From: Lachnospiraceae bacterium | GTDB taxonomy: Bacteria; Bacillota; Clostridia; Lachnospirales; Lachnospiraceae | Length of the DNA: 64,000 bases | Assembly (NCBI GenBank): GCA_017938405.1 | Contig: JAGBBP010000049.1 | Coordinates: 235,607-299,606 of the forward strand | Reading direction: 5' to 3' | Part shown: positions 26,243 through 34,969 of the stretch, piece after piece | How the letters are laid out: every line of letters starts with the position of its first letter | Position numbering within the stretch: position 1 is the first letter of the stretch | Program-made: the position numbers and the translations under genes | The notes under the pieces: model-generated | What the model saw: the letters and a program-made list of their open reading frames with translations, nothing else | What the model was told of the DNA's origin: nothing | Databases searched by the model: none

Positions 26243-27400
26243 TTACTTACACAATTCCGCTGCCAGCTTCTTAATCTGTTCCATCGTTTCCGCCTTTACC
26301 GCAGACTTCATGGTTACAACCGTTTCGGCGAAGGCTTTTTCTTTGCTGTTTGCAAACTTTTCCTTCATCAGCTTCGCGGTTACCGGTGCCCAGGTTCCGT
26401 TTTCCATAAAAGCAATGGTACGCTTACAATAACCACGCTCCACAAGCTTATCAATAAACTCACGCATCACCGGATATATTCCGCCGTTATAGGTCGGTGC
26501 CGCCAAAACAAGCTTACCGTAACGGAACGCATCCTCCACATTTTCCGCCCAATCGGAACGGGCCAAATCCGTAAGTACCACCCGCGGACAATTATTCTTC
26601 TTTAATTCTTCCGTCAAAAGCTCGGCTGCTTTCTTTGTATTTCCGTAAATGGATGCATAGGCAATCACAACACCCTCGGATTCCACGCCGTAAGAGGACC
26701 AGGTATCGTAAAGGCCCAGATAGTATCCCAGATTTTCCGTAAGAATCGGTCCGTGAAGCGGTAAAATTTTTTCAATCTCCAGACCTTTCGCTTTCTTTAA
26801 CAATGCTTGTACCTGTGCTCCGTATTTTCCCACAATACCGAAATAATACCGGCGTGCTTCACAAGCCCAGTCTTCCTCTACATCAAGGGCTCCAAACTTG
26901 CCGAATCCGTCTGCGGAAAACAACAGTTTGTCCGCGCTGTCATAGGTCACCATAACTTCCGGCCAATGTACCATCGGTGCAAACACAAAGGTAAAGGTAT
27001 GCTCACCGGTGCAAAGGGTATCCATATCCGCAACCACAACCTGATGTTTCGTAAAATCCGTCTCAAAAAACTGATGTAACATTCCGAAGGTCTTTGCATT
27101 TCCCACTACTTTCACATCCGGGTACTTTTGCACGAATTTCTCGATACTTGCGGAATGGTCCGGCTCCATATGCTGCACAATCAAATAATCCGGTTTTCTG
27201 TCACCCAAAACTTCCGCCACATTAGAAAGCCACTCCTCCGTATATGCCGCATCCACCGTATCAAATACGGAAACCTCTTTATCCATCACAACATAGGAAT
27301 TGTAGGCCACTCCGCCCGGAACCTCATACATTCCTTCAAACAAATCTATGGTATGGTCATTCACACCTACATAAAACACACTGTCGGTTACCTTGTTCAT
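26243..27400 (-). CDS. fprA: FprA-family A-type flavoprotein (flavodiiron protein)
   Basis: A 385-residue flavodiiron protein that reduces O2 to water, or NO to N2O, protecting an anaerobe. The N-terminal metallo-beta-lactamase-like domain has the diiron motif HMEPDH (His77, Glu79, Asp81, His82); the C-terminal flavodoxin domain (from about 250) has the FMN loop YASIYGNT. It lacks an extra rubredoxin domain, so it needs a separate donor such as rubredoxin. It is monocistronic, with its own promoter upstream that carries a palindrome in the spacer. Confidence 0.94.
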   Translation of the reverse strand: MNKVTDSVFYVGVNDHTIDLFEGMYEVPGGVAYNSYVVMDKEVSVFDTVDAAYTEEWLSNVAEVLGDRKPDYLIVQHMEPDHSASIEKFVQKYPDVKVVGNAKTFGMLHQFFETDFTKHQVVVADMDTLCTGEHTFTFVFAPMVHWPEVMVTYDSADKLLFSADGFGKFGALDVEEDWACEARRYYFGIVGKYGAQVQALLKKAKGLEIEKILPLHGPILTENLGYYLGLYDTWSSYGVESEGVVIAYASIYGNTKKAAELLTEELKKNNCPRVVLTDLARSDWAENVEDAFRYGKLVLAAPTYNGGIYPVMREFIDKLVERGYCKRTIAFMENGTWAPVTAKLMKEKFANSKEKAFAETVVTMKSAVKAETMEQIKKLAAELCK

Positions 27401-27442
27401 TGTTATGTCCTCCTTATCTTGCTTTGTATCTTATACACCGTT

Positions 27443-27471
27443 ATTCTACCATAAACACATTTATGATGCAA
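27443..27471 (-). promoter_or_regulatory. fprA promoter with palindromic spacer
   Basis: Minus strand: TTGCAT (27466-27471), 17-base spacer, TAGAAT (27443-27448). The spacer is almost all the palindrome CATAAA-N4-TTTATG (27450-27465), placed to block polymerase; a candidate operator for an unknown regulator. Confidence 0.68.
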
Positions 27472-27514
27472 GATTCCCGCACCGATTTCTGCTCCCATCT
27501 ATAGAAAAAATTTC

Positions 27515-28660
27515 CTATGTATGATTTCCGGACAGCACCGTCGCAATGGTCTCCGCCAACGGTTTCATGGCTGCCTTTGCTTCCGCCACCGTGTTCTTAT
27601 GAGTGCCAAGTTCCACCAGGATATATTTCTCCTTCAAATGCATGTTATAACGATAGCTTTTTAAATAAATCCGGTGCATCAGTCCCGGATACAACTCATT
27701 TCCCGTTACCTGTAAATGCAGACTGAATGCCAGATTCCCTTGCAAATTCGGGTTGGAATAATAGGTAATCGGACCATCCTTTGTTCTGCAAAGTCCGTTA
27801 AACAGCATCACCTTTGCGGTTTTCACTCCGTTAATTACCGAAGTTCTGGCATCTCCGCTGTCCCGGTGTAAATCAATGACCACCTCAATGGACGGATACC
27901 GTTCCAAAATCTCCGTAATGACCGGAAGGGCATTATTATAAGCATTATTTCTGTCATCCGTCCCGTCCGCTTTCCGGTCAAACACACTTGTCTCGTGAAT
28001 GACATTGTATCCGTACACCTCTCTTAGTTCCTTCTCCAACAAATTTCCGGCACCGATTACCGTGTCCTCCGTAACGCCTTCCCTACTGTCTGCATACCCT
28101 TCCGAACCATGGGTATGAAAAATCAGAATCTGCGGCTCGTCCTTCTTCTCAACTGTCAAATCATAGTCCGCCAATACCTCCGGCCGAAATAATTCTTCTG
28201 CCGCTTTCGTAGACGAATCTTCAATATAATAATTTGCCAAAAAAGAGGAAAACGCAACATCTTCCAACACACCGAAACGTTCCTCCAGTATTTCTTTTAC
28301 GGAAACCGATACCGGTTCTACCTCTTCCTTCGGAGGCACATACTCCGGAATGATTCCCTCTGCCCGACGGACGGTCAGGTACATCCCCGGTGCGTTTGCA
28401 TATTGTACCGGAAGAATTTCTTCCTCTACCGCTTCTTTATTTTCTTTCTTTACCAGTCCTGCCAGTACAGGGGAAACACCACTCTGAAATCGTAACAACG
28501 GGAGTTCCCCGAAATAAAGCACCGTAAACGCCGCAGCCAGCATAAGCCCCGCCCCCAGTTGCTTCTTTTCTTTCATCGTCCGCCTTCTTCGTACGTTCCC
28601 CGCATATCCCGCCGCCCGGTGTTTTGCAAACGCACGATACAATCGCAGTTTTCCGTTCAT
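27515..28660 (-). CDS. spoIIP: Stage II sporulation protein P (SpoIIP)
   Basis: SpoIIP is a peptidoglycan amidase/endopeptidase that, with SpoIID and SpoIIM, thins septal wall during engulfment. The 381-residue protein has one N-terminal membrane anchor (about 30-55), a variable stalk, and the catalytic domain with zinc-site motifs ILIFHTHGSEGY, VVIDLHRDSGD and LVELGTHKN. The open frame runs 58 codons upstream into gpr, but GGAGGGGG 6 bases before the ATG at 28660 fixes the start; an in-frame ATG at 28684 is the alternative. It follows gpr by 31 bases, the usual clostridial order. Confidence 0.94.
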   Translation of the reverse strand: MNGKLRLYRAFAKHRAAGYAGNVRRRRTMKEKKQLGAGLMLAAAFTVLYFGELPLLRFQSGVSPVLAGLVKKENKEAVEEEILPVQYANAPGMYLTVRRAEGIIPEYVPPKEEVEPVSVSVKEILEERFGVLEDVAFSSFLANYYIEDSSTKAAEELFRPEVLADYDLTVEKKDEPQILIFHTHGSEGYADSREGVTEDTVIGAGNLLEKELREVYGYNVIHETSVFDRKADGTDDRNNAYNNALPVITEILERYPSIEVVIDLHRDSGDARTSVINGVKTAKVMLFNGLCRTKDGPITYYSNPNLQGNLAFSLHLQVTGNELYPGLMHRIYLKSYRYNMHLKEKYILVELGTHKNTVAEAKAAMKPLAETIATVLSGNHT

Positions 28661-28691
28661 ACAACTCCCCCTCCCGTTTTTCATTCTTCCT

Positions 28692-29612
28692 TTATAATAA
28701 ATCTTTACAAAAACAAAGATTAATTGCTTCCGCCACCGTTTCTCCCGCCCTGCGGACCAGTTCATCGATTCCCTTCGGGGTGACAAACAGAACCTGTCCG
28801 TCTCCTTCCTTTGCTTCCTGTAAAATTTCTTCACACTCCGCTTCCGAAACGCCTTTCCTTCTCAAATAGTTCCCCATTCGTTCCTGTAAAATCGTAGCAG
28901 CATCCACTACCGTCGGTACGCCTACCGCAATTACCGGAATCCCGAGGGTATCTTTATTTAATGCCTGTCTGTTATTTCCGATTCCGGCTCCCGGATAGAT
29001 TCCCGTGTCCGTAATCTGTATCGTAGTCCCCAACCGTTCCGTACTACGGGATGCCAGTGCATCAATGGCAATCACCACATCCGGCTTCATTTCCCTTACC
29101 ACACTTTTAATGAGCTCACCGCTTTCCATTCCCGTCTGGGCAAGCACCCCGGCTGCCATGGCGCAAAAGGATGTCAGATGGTATTTCTTTTTAAATTCTT
29201 CCCCTAGCTGTAAAATCAGGTGTCTGGTCACCACCAGTTCATCCACTGCCGCCGGTCCCAACGCATCCGGTGTAGCTTCCCGGTTTCCGAGGCCCACCAC
29301 CAAAACTTCCTTTGTTTCTTTCTTTACGGAGTCCATCAGACGCAACAACTGCTCCGCCAGGGTTTCTGCCACAAACCGGCGCAGTTGTTCCTCTCCTTCC
29401 GTCAGCCCTTTTGCTTCTATTGTAATATAAGTTCCGATGGAACGCCCCATGGCCGCTGCTCCCGCCGCATCCGTAATCCGTACCGTAGAAACATGTACCT
29501 TGCGATGTTTATGATATTCTTCCTTTATTGTAACTCCCTTAATGCGCTCGTCATCTTCTTTAAAATCCTCCCGTAGTTCCACTGCCAGATCGGTACGTCC
29601 GCCGTTTTGCAT
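28692..29612 (-). CDS. gpr: Germination protease GPR
   Basis: GPR (family A25, an aspartic peptidase) degrades small acid-soluble spore proteins at germination. It is made as a zymogen that autoprocesses at its N-terminus; the RTDLAVE segment near residues 6-12 is the propeptide region. Family motifs visible include VGLGNREATPDALGP, SFCAMAAGVLAQTGMESGE, VIAIDALASRS and TDTGIYPGAGIGNNR. The length of 306 is a little shorter than Bacillus GPR. AAGGAGG lies 7 bases upstream. A sigmaG-like promoter precedes it and spoIIP follows. It is evidence that the organism makes spores. Confidence 0.96.
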   Translation of the reverse strand: MQNGGRTDLAVELREDFKEDDERIKGVTIKEEYHKHRKVHVSTVRITDAAGAAAMGRSIGTYITIEAKGLTEGEEQLRRFVAETLAEQLLRLMDSVKKETKEVLVVGLGNREATPDALGPAAVDELVVTRHLILQLGEEFKKKYHLTSFCAMAAGVLAQTGMESGELIKSVVREMKPDVVIAIDALASRSTERLGTTIQITDTGIYPGAGIGNNRQALNKDTLGIPVIAVGVPTVVDAATILQERMGNYLRRKGVSEAECEEILQEAKEGDGQVLFVTPKGIDELVRRAGETVAEAINLCFCKDLL

Positions 29613-29627
29613 TCCGTTGCCTCCTTC

Positions 29628-29657
29628 TATTGTATGATTTCCCTCTTCACACTATAC
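29628..29657 (-). promoter_or_regulatory. Candidate forespore (sigmaG-like) promoter of gpr
   Basis: Minus strand: GTATA (29653-29657), 18-base spacer, TACAATA (29628-29634). This fits the sigmaG pattern (GHATR, 17-18 bases, CATWHTA) in most positions and not the sigmaA pattern. In Bacillus, gpr is transcribed by forespore sigma factors. Confidence 0.5.
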
Positions 29658-29693
29658 CCATTGTATTTTCTGTAATTTTTTTAAAATTATGTA

Positions 29694-29722
29694 TTGACAG
29701 AATGCACCGAATATACTAATAT
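29694..29722 (+). promoter_or_regulatory. sigmaA promoter of rpsT
   Basis: TTGACA (29694-29699), 17-base spacer, TAATAT (29717-29722). Confidence 0.75.
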
Positions 29723-29728
29723 ATAGGG

Positions 29729-29838
29729 GTATGCTTCCGTCGAAACGTCCGTGTCCGGCTTCGCGGCAGCAAGATCATGCGAATCGGAGTCCACATGCAG
29801 GACGTCCATCGAATCCAACATACAGGAGGTGTATCCAC
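29729..29838 (+). promoter_or_regulatory. Long GC-rich leader of rpsT, possible autoregulatory element
   Basis: An unusually long 5' untranslated region of about 110 bases, much richer in GC than the promoter before it and with several complementary segments, for example ACGTCC near 29745 with GGACGT near 29800, and a CCGGCTTCG...CGG hairpin. Ribosomal protein genes often carry leaders bound by their own product; S20 control is plausible but unproven. Confidence 0.4.
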
Positions 29839-30102
29839 ATGGCAAATATTAAGTCCGCTAAGAAGAGAATCTTAGTTATCGAGACCAAGACGCTCAGAAA
29901 CAAGATGATTAAGTCTAAGATTAAGACTTTGGTTAAGAAGGTAGATGCTGCTGTTGCTGCAAGCGATAAGGCTGCTGCTACCGCTGCTCTTTCCGAAGCC
30001 GTTGTCGCTATCGACAAGGCTGCTGCAAAGGGTGTATACCATAAGAATACGGCTGCAAGAAAGGTTTCCCGTATCACGAAGGCCGTAAATTCTATTGCTT
30101 AA
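29839..30102 (+). CDS. rpsT: 30S ribosomal protein S20
   Basis: S20 binds 16S rRNA early in 30S assembly. The 87-residue, Lys/Ala-rich helical protein begins MANIKSAKKR and contains KGVYHKNTAARKVSRI, both diagnostic. The open frame extends 36 codons upstream through the leader, but AGGAGGT 8 bases before the ATG at 29839 sets the start. It is monocistronic with a strong promoter and terminator, and divergent from gpr. Confidence 0.98.
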   Translation: MANIKSAKKRILVIETKTLRNKMIKSKIKTLVKKVDAAVAASDKAAATAALSEAVVAIDKAAAKGVYHKNTAARKVSRITKAVNSIA

Positions 30103-30123
30103 TTTTTTGCAACAATAAAGCAA

Positions 30124-30149
30124 GGGCCGCGCGTGCGCGGCTCTTTTTC
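30124..30149 (+). terminator. Intrinsic terminator of rpsT
   Basis: GC stem GCCGCGC-GT-GCGCGGC (30126-30141) extended by G-U and G-C pairs, followed by CTTTTT. Confidence 0.92.
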
Positions 30150-30217
30150 TTTACCGTACGGACTTGTCCATACGATAATAACGCTCCGCGAGGATGCGCA
30201 CAAAAAGGAGGCCCCCT

Positions 30218-31456
30218 ATGAAAATTACATCCGTAAAAGGAACCAACGATTATTTACCGAAAGAAACCAAGCTCCGCGACTATTTGCAGGGTAAGATTTT
30301 AGAGACCTACCGTTCCTGCGGTTTTGAACGTATTACCACCCCGATGTTAGAGGACATCGAAAACCTGGACAAGAGTGAAGGCGGAGAAAATCTCAACCTG
30401 CTGTTCAAGGTGTTAAAGCGTGGCGATAAGTTAGAGAAAGCATTGGAAACCGGAAATCCGAAGGAGCTTTCGGACCTGGGTCTTCGTTATGACCTGACCC
30501 TGCCGCTTTCCCGTTACTATGCCTGCCACAGAGCCGATTTGCCGATGCCGTTTAAGTGCATCCAGATTGACCAGGTATTCCGTGCGGAGCGTCCGCAAAA
30601 GGGCCGTCTCCGTCAGTTTGTACAGTGCGACATTGATATTTTAGGCTCCGATTCCGTCAACTGCGAAATCGAGCTCATCAGCACCACCGCAAAGGCGCTT
30701 TTAAATGTCGGCATCAAGAATTTCAAAGTAAAAATTAACGACCGTCGTGTCTTAAAAAGCTTAATTTATGCCGCTGGCTTTATCCCTGCGGATGCAGACA
30801 GCGTTTGCATCGTATTTGATAAGATGGATAAAATCGGTGCGGAAGGCGTTGCTGCGGAATTAATCGAAAAGGGCTTTGCCCCGGATACCGTAAAGAAGTT
30901 TACCGACCTGATGAGCATTTCTCCGTTTACTTTGGACGAGGCGGAAAAATACTGCGAGGACAAGGCTCCGGTCGAGAGCTTACGCTATATCATCGACACC
31001 GTTACCAAACTGGCGGGAGATTCCTTCTCCATCGTTTACGACAAGTCTCTGGTTCGCGGTCAGGGCTACTATACCGGTACGATTTTTGAAATCGAATCCT
31101 TGGATTTCGGCAGCTCCATTGCAGGCGGCGGTCGGTACGACAACCTGATCGGAAAGTTCTTAAATGAGTCCGTTCCGGCGGTGGGCTTCTCCATCGGCTT
31201 TGAGCGTATCGCCAGCATCTTAACCGCTGCGAATTATGAGATTCCGGATGCAAAGAAGCGTGTTGCGGTCATTTACGACACCACCGACATTCTTCCTGCA
31301 CTTGCAAAGGCTGACGAGCTTCGTGCCGACTACGAAGTAGTACTTTATGAACGTCCGAAAAAGTTAGGAAAACTGTTCGGAAAGTTGGAGGAACAGGGCT
31401 TCTACGGCTGCTTTATCTTAAACGAATCCGAAGACATCAAAGTATTCGGCGCATAA
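30218..31456 (+). CDS. hisS: Histidine--tRNA ligase
   Basis: A class II histidyl-tRNA synthetase of 412 residues. Motif 2 region: QVFRAERPQKGRLRQFVQCDIDILG; histidine-specific motif VRGQGYYTGTIFE; motif 3: VGFSIGFERI. The C-terminal anticodon-binding domain is present but short. AAGGAGG 7 bases before the ATG at 30218 decides this start over one 8 codons earlier. No T-box leader fits between rpsT and hisS. HisZ-like regulatory paralogues exist in this family, but the catalytic motifs and genome context favour the synthetase. Confidence 0.9.
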   Translation: MKITSVKGTNDYLPKETKLRDYLQGKILETYRSCGFERITTPMLEDIENLDKSEGGENLNLLFKVLKRGDKLEKALETGNPKELSDLGLRYDLTLPLSRYYACHRADLPMPFKCIQIDQVFRAERPQKGRLRQFVQCDIDILGSDSVNCEIELISTTAKALLNVGIKNFKVKINDRRVLKSLIYAAGFIPADADSVCIVFDKMDKIGAEGVAAELIEKGFAPDTVKKFTDLMSISPFTLDEAEKYCEDKAPVESLRYIIDTVTKLAGDSFSIVYDKSLVRGQGYYTGTIFEIESLDFGSSIAGGGRYDNLIGKFLNESVPAVGFSIGFERIASILTAANYEIPDAKKRVAVIYDTTDILPALAKADELRADYEVVLYERPKKLGKLFGKLEEQGFYGCFILNESEDIKVFGA

Positions 31457-31470
31457 TATTTCCAATCGTA

Positions 31471-31507
31471 AAGGGCGTACCGAAAACGGTGCGCCTTCTT
31501 TTTTTCT
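31471..31507 (+). terminator. Intrinsic terminator of hisS
   Basis: Stem GGCGTACCG with CGGTGCGCC (one U-G), loop AAAA, then a T-rich tract. Confidence 0.88.
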
Positions 31508-31523
31508 CAGTCTACGGGTGTAC

Positions 31524-31552
31524 TTGCATTTTCCCCCGTTCCATAGTATACT
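31524..31552 (+). promoter_or_regulatory. sigmaA promoter of the ABC exporter cluster
   Basis: TTGCAT (31524-31529), 17-base spacer, TATACT (31547-31552). Confidence 0.75.
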
Positions 31553-31603
31553 TTTTATGTAACTGTTTTTGTCCGGCAACCATTTCTCAGAAAGGACATT
31601 TTT

Positions 31604-32272
31604 ATGCTGCAAGCGGAACACATTTCCTTTTCTTATCGAAAAAAACAAGTACTTCGCGACGTCTGCTTCACCGCAAAGGAAGGAGACTTTGTCGGCATCA
31701 TCGGTAAAAACGGATGCGGGAAATCCACCCTGCTTTCCATCCTTGCCGGAGTACGAAAGCCCGACAGCGGGGCCGTTTCTTTTCTTGGTACGAATCTGTA
31801 TACCAAATCTACCGTTCCTGCTGAGACCATCGGATATGTTCCCCAGTTAAATCCGCTGCTTCCGGAGCTTTCGGTAGGAGACAACTTAAAACTTTGGCTC
31901 CGGGACACTTCCGTAGCAAATAAAGAAGCCTGTGCCTCTCTCTACCGGGAAATGGATTTGACCGGTTTCCTTTCCGTACCGGTCGGAAAATTATCGGAGG
32001 GTATGAAAAAGCGGGTCAGTATTACTTCCGTATTGCAGAACCACCCGAAGCTTCTGATTTTGGATGAGCCTTCTGCCGCACTGGATTTGCCGTGCAAGGA
32101 AATCATTCATAACCAGTTACAAGCCTTTACCGCAAAGGGCGGAATTGTTCTTTTCACTACCCACGAGGAAGCGGAATTTTCCCTCTGTACCACCCTTTAT
32201 ATTCTAAAAGACGGGGTTTTACAGCTTGCGGATGCTGCACAGGACAGACATACTCTGGTACAACATTTTTAA
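31604..32272 (+). CDS. ABC transporter ATP-binding protein
   Basis: A 222-residue ABC ATPase powering the two permeases encoded downstream. Walker A GKNGCGKS (about 37-44), signature LSEGM (about 129-133, a variant of LSGGQ), Walker B LLILDEPSAAL and switch His in TTHEE. The protein is compact and single-domain, typical of ABC-2 exporters for drugs, peptides or lipids. The spacing ATPase - lipoprotein - permease - permease indicates one operon. AAAGGA precedes the ATG. The substrate is unknown. Confidence 0.9.
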   Translation: MLQAEHISFSYRKKQVLRDVCFTAKEGDFVGIIGKNGCGKSTLLSILAGVRKPDSGAVSFLGTNLYTKSTVPAETIGYVPQLNPLLPELSVGDNLKLWLRDTSVANKEACASLYREMDLTGFLSVPVGKLSEGMKKRVSITSVLQNHPKLLILDEPSAALDLPCKEIIHNQLQAFTAKGGIVLFTTHEEAEFSLCTTLYILKDGVLQLADAAQDRHTLVQHF

Positions 32273-32294
32273 TGAATTAATAGGAGGATTGGGA

Positions 32295-33731
32295 ATGAAA
32301 CCATACAACAACAAAGTACGAAAGAACCTACATAAATTTTTCTCTTGTCTTGCGCTCTTCGGAATGCTCTTCTGCCTTTCCGGATGTTCCAAAAAAACAC
32401 CGCGGGAAGCTTTGGAAGAAGCTTATCAGAAGACCTTCGTAACCGGCAACAAGCTGGATAATTTACTGGGTCTTACGGAGATTCAGACAAAACTGAATGA
32501 GAATAAGGCACATTCTACCGGCCTTTCTCTTACCTTACAGGAACTTTCCGGCATGGATTTGGGACCGTATTCCGGCTTTCTCTCCGGTCTCGGTATTACC
32601 GTAGATTCTGCCTCTGATTTATTGAACCGGAAAAGTGCAGCTACAATAGACATTACTTACGGCGGTACCCCTTACCTCACCTTAGGCGGGCAGATTCAGG
32701 GCTCTAAAATTCACGTTACCGTTCCGCAATTATTAAACGGCAGTCTGATGGTCAACCTCAGCACATTAAAATCAGATTTGAATTCCGACTCTATGATTGC
32801 CCGGGCACTCCGGGATGCGGGAGTTGTTCTTCCGGAGGACTTGTTCTCCGACTTATCGGAGACCGTTCTGAACCCGTCCACTTTCCTTCAGCTGGCCGAA
32901 CTTACTGCGGCGTTTGAAGAATTGGACGAGGACATTATTGTAGAAAAGTTAAAGAAAAAGGAAGTTACACTTCCGGAAGATATTACCGCTAAAAATATTT
33001 ATCTCGTAACCATTCCGGAGGACTCTTATGTAAAGGCACTTCAGACCGCAACGGACGTTTACATGAACTACTACACTTCTCTTGACGAAGCTCTGGGGGC
33101 CGACGCTTTCTCTGATTTAGAGACCGAAGCAACCGAAACAAAGCAGGAGATTCAGACATTCGGAAAGGAACTCGGTGATATTCTTCTTACGGTGGCCGTA
33201 AGCAAAGACGGCTACATCCGTTACGCGGAAAGCACCGCAACCTATGAAGACGAAACCTTAGCCTTCACCGCCTTTTTCTCTGACGGGAAACAAGCGTTGG
33301 AAGAAACGGGAATCAACTTTAACGTAAAATCCGAAGAAACCAACATTAATATGAACCTGGAAACGGCATTTGACCCGGAATCACAGGAAATCAGCTTCTC
33401 CGCAAAGATTAAAGAAGACCAGGAAGTCATTCTCTCCCTTGCTGCGGAAGGTGAATTCGAGGATGTGGTAAAAGGAGAGAAATACGCCCTCGACTTTGAT
33501 TATCTGGAGATGCAGGCGGAGGACGGATTCTCCTTCACCCTTGCAGGTGATTATTATGTAGACACCACCGAGTGCAACATATCCGCACCGTCCGGTGCGG
33601 AGTACAATCTGTTCACCATGACAGACAGTGAATTCATTACTCTGGTAACGGAGCTTCTCACAAATCTCCAGAACGATCCGTTACTGTCCGGCTTACTCGG
33701 TAACTTTGATTTCGGTATGTCCTTGAAATAA
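32295..33731 (+). CDS. Lipoprotein of unknown function in an ABC operon
   Basis: A 478-residue predicted lipoprotein: basic N-terminus, hydrophobic stretch and lipobox LSGC with the lipidated Cys near residue 31, then an acidic extracellular domain without a recognised motif. The start at 32295 is set by AGGAGG about 7 bases upstream; the open frame begins earlier inside the ATPase gene. Being between an ABC ATPase and its permeases, it probably acts outside the membrane with that exporter, but no function can be assigned. Beta-strand alternation in the C-terminal half suggests a beta-rich fold. Confidence 0.75.
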   Translation: MKPYNNKVRKNLHKFFSCLALFGMLFCLSGCSKKTPREALEEAYQKTFVTGNKLDNLLGLTEIQTKLNENKAHSTGLSLTLQELSGMDLGPYSGFLSGLGITVDSASDLLNRKSAATIDITYGGTPYLTLGGQIQGSKIHVTVPQLLNGSLMVNLSTLKSDLNSDSMIARALRDAGVVLPEDLFSDLSETVLNPSTFLQLAELTAAFEELDEDIIVEKLKKKEVTLPEDITAKNIYLVTIPEDSYVKALQTATDVYMNYYTSLDEALGADAFSDLETEATETKQEIQTFGKELGDILLTVAVSKDGYIRYAESTATYEDETLAFTAFFSDGKQALEETGINFNVKSEETNINMNLETAFDPESQEISFSAKIKEDQEVILSLAAEGEFEDVVKGEKYALDFDYLEMQAEDGFSFTLAGDYYVDTTECNISAPSGAEYNLFTMTDSEFITLVTELLTNLQNDPLLSGLLGNFDFGMSLK

Positions 33732-33772
33732 TATTAACATTTTGTACAGCCACACACGTAAGGAGGAACCCT

Positions 33773-34969
33773 ATGTCTACTCTCTTTTTTCTACAATTAA
33801 AAAGAGCCGTAAAAGCAGTTCCGAAAGTAATCGTAAGTGCGATTATTCCTCTTTTCCTTGCGGGTATGGCTGTCTTTTTTGCACAAAAGCAGCACACTGC
33901 GCATACCGGAACCCCGCTTTCTCCGGTAGCTTTGGTAAACCAGGACTCTGCTTCTTACCTGGATATCATCCTTCCCATGATTACGGAGACAGAGGCTGCC
34001 GGTAGCTTTTCCTTTCTGGAGATGAATGAAACGGAGGCTATGGAAGCATTACAGGAGGGAACGGTTTGTGCCGTTTTGGTTCTTCCGAAGGATATGTTTG
34101 AAGGCATAATAAGCTCCGCCAATATTCCGGCAAAACTTTATCTTCCGGGAGGCGACTCTTTCCCTTCTCTCTTAATCGGAAAATATGCCGAGGCCGGTTC
34201 CCTTACTTTAGGGGCCTCCCAGGCCGGTATCTATGCCGCAGCGGACCTCTACACCGCATATGGCATTGCAGAACACTTATCCGATATTTATTATGACATC
34301 AATACTGCCAATTTGAAGTATGCCCTTTCCAGAGAATCTGCCTTTTCCGCAAAAGCAACAAATGCACTCGGAACGTTCTCTCTTATCGAATATTACGGAT
34401 GTACTTTACTTTTATGCCTGCTACTGTTTCTCGGTGCCGGAATGGGAAGTTTTCTCGGAACTCCTGCGCCCAAAACCTTTTCGGAACAGCTTCGTCGTAA
34501 CGGATTCGGGCCGTTTTCTTTGGAACTGAGCCTCTTTCTTCCGTTGACAATTTTTTATCTGATTCTTACTTACCTTTTGGGCGGAATTGCTGCTCTGTTG
34601 CTTCCGGGCTTTACCTTTTCCGGAAGTACACTGCTTTTCCTTGGGTGTATGGCCCTCTGCTTTTCTGCCTACACACAGCTTATTTTTTCCTTTGCAAAAA
34701 ATGCCGGTCGCGGTTTTCTGCTTTTTTCTTTCCTAGGCCTGCTTATGATATTGGTGGCAGGCGGATTCCTTCCGTATGCCTTTTTACCGGATTTTTTCGT
34801 TACCCTTACACCGTTCCTTCCGCTCGGCGCCTGCCTTTCTGCTTTGCGCCGGTTGGTAAGCGGTAGTCTGACGCTGTGGGACACCTTGCTTCCGGTGCTG
34901 CACATGGTTCTGTTACTGGGGCTTTTAGCCCTTCTTTCCATGCTTCGCAGAAAGGAGGTACGACCGTGA
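33773..34969 (+). CDS. ABC-2 type permease
   Basis: A 398-residue ABC-2 permease: one N-terminal membrane helix (about 15-35), an extracellular domain (about 40-200) and five to six C-terminal helices, including the LPYAFLPDFFVTLTPFLPLG segment typical of the YhgE/Pip-ABC2 type. It pairs with the next permease to make a heterodimeric channel driven by the ATPase at 31604. AAGGAGG lies before the ATG. Its TGA stop overlaps the GTG start of the next gene. Confidence 0.87.
   Translation: MSTLFFLQLKRAVKAVPKVIVSAIIPLFLAGMAVFFAQKQHTAHTGTPLSPVALVNQDSASYLDIILPMITETEAAGSFSFLEMNETEAMEALQEGTVCAVLVLPKDMFEGIISSANIPAKLYLPGGDSFPSLLIGKYAEAGSLTLGASQAGIYAAADLYTAYGIAEHLSDIYYDINTANLKYALSRESAFSAKATNALGTFSLIEYYGCTLLLCLLLFLGAGMGSFLGTPAPKTFSEQLRRNGFGPFSLELSLFLPLTIFYLILTYLLGGIAALLLPGFTFSGSTLLFLGCMALCFSAYTQLIFSFAKNAGRGFLLFSFLGLLMILVAGGFLPYAFLPDFFVTLTPFLPLGACLSALRRLVSGSLTLWDTLLPVLHMVLLLGLLALLSMLRRKEVRP

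Noticed and set aside
30150..30217. A T-box leader for hisS
   Set aside because: The gap after the rpsT terminator is under 70 bases, too short for a T-box.
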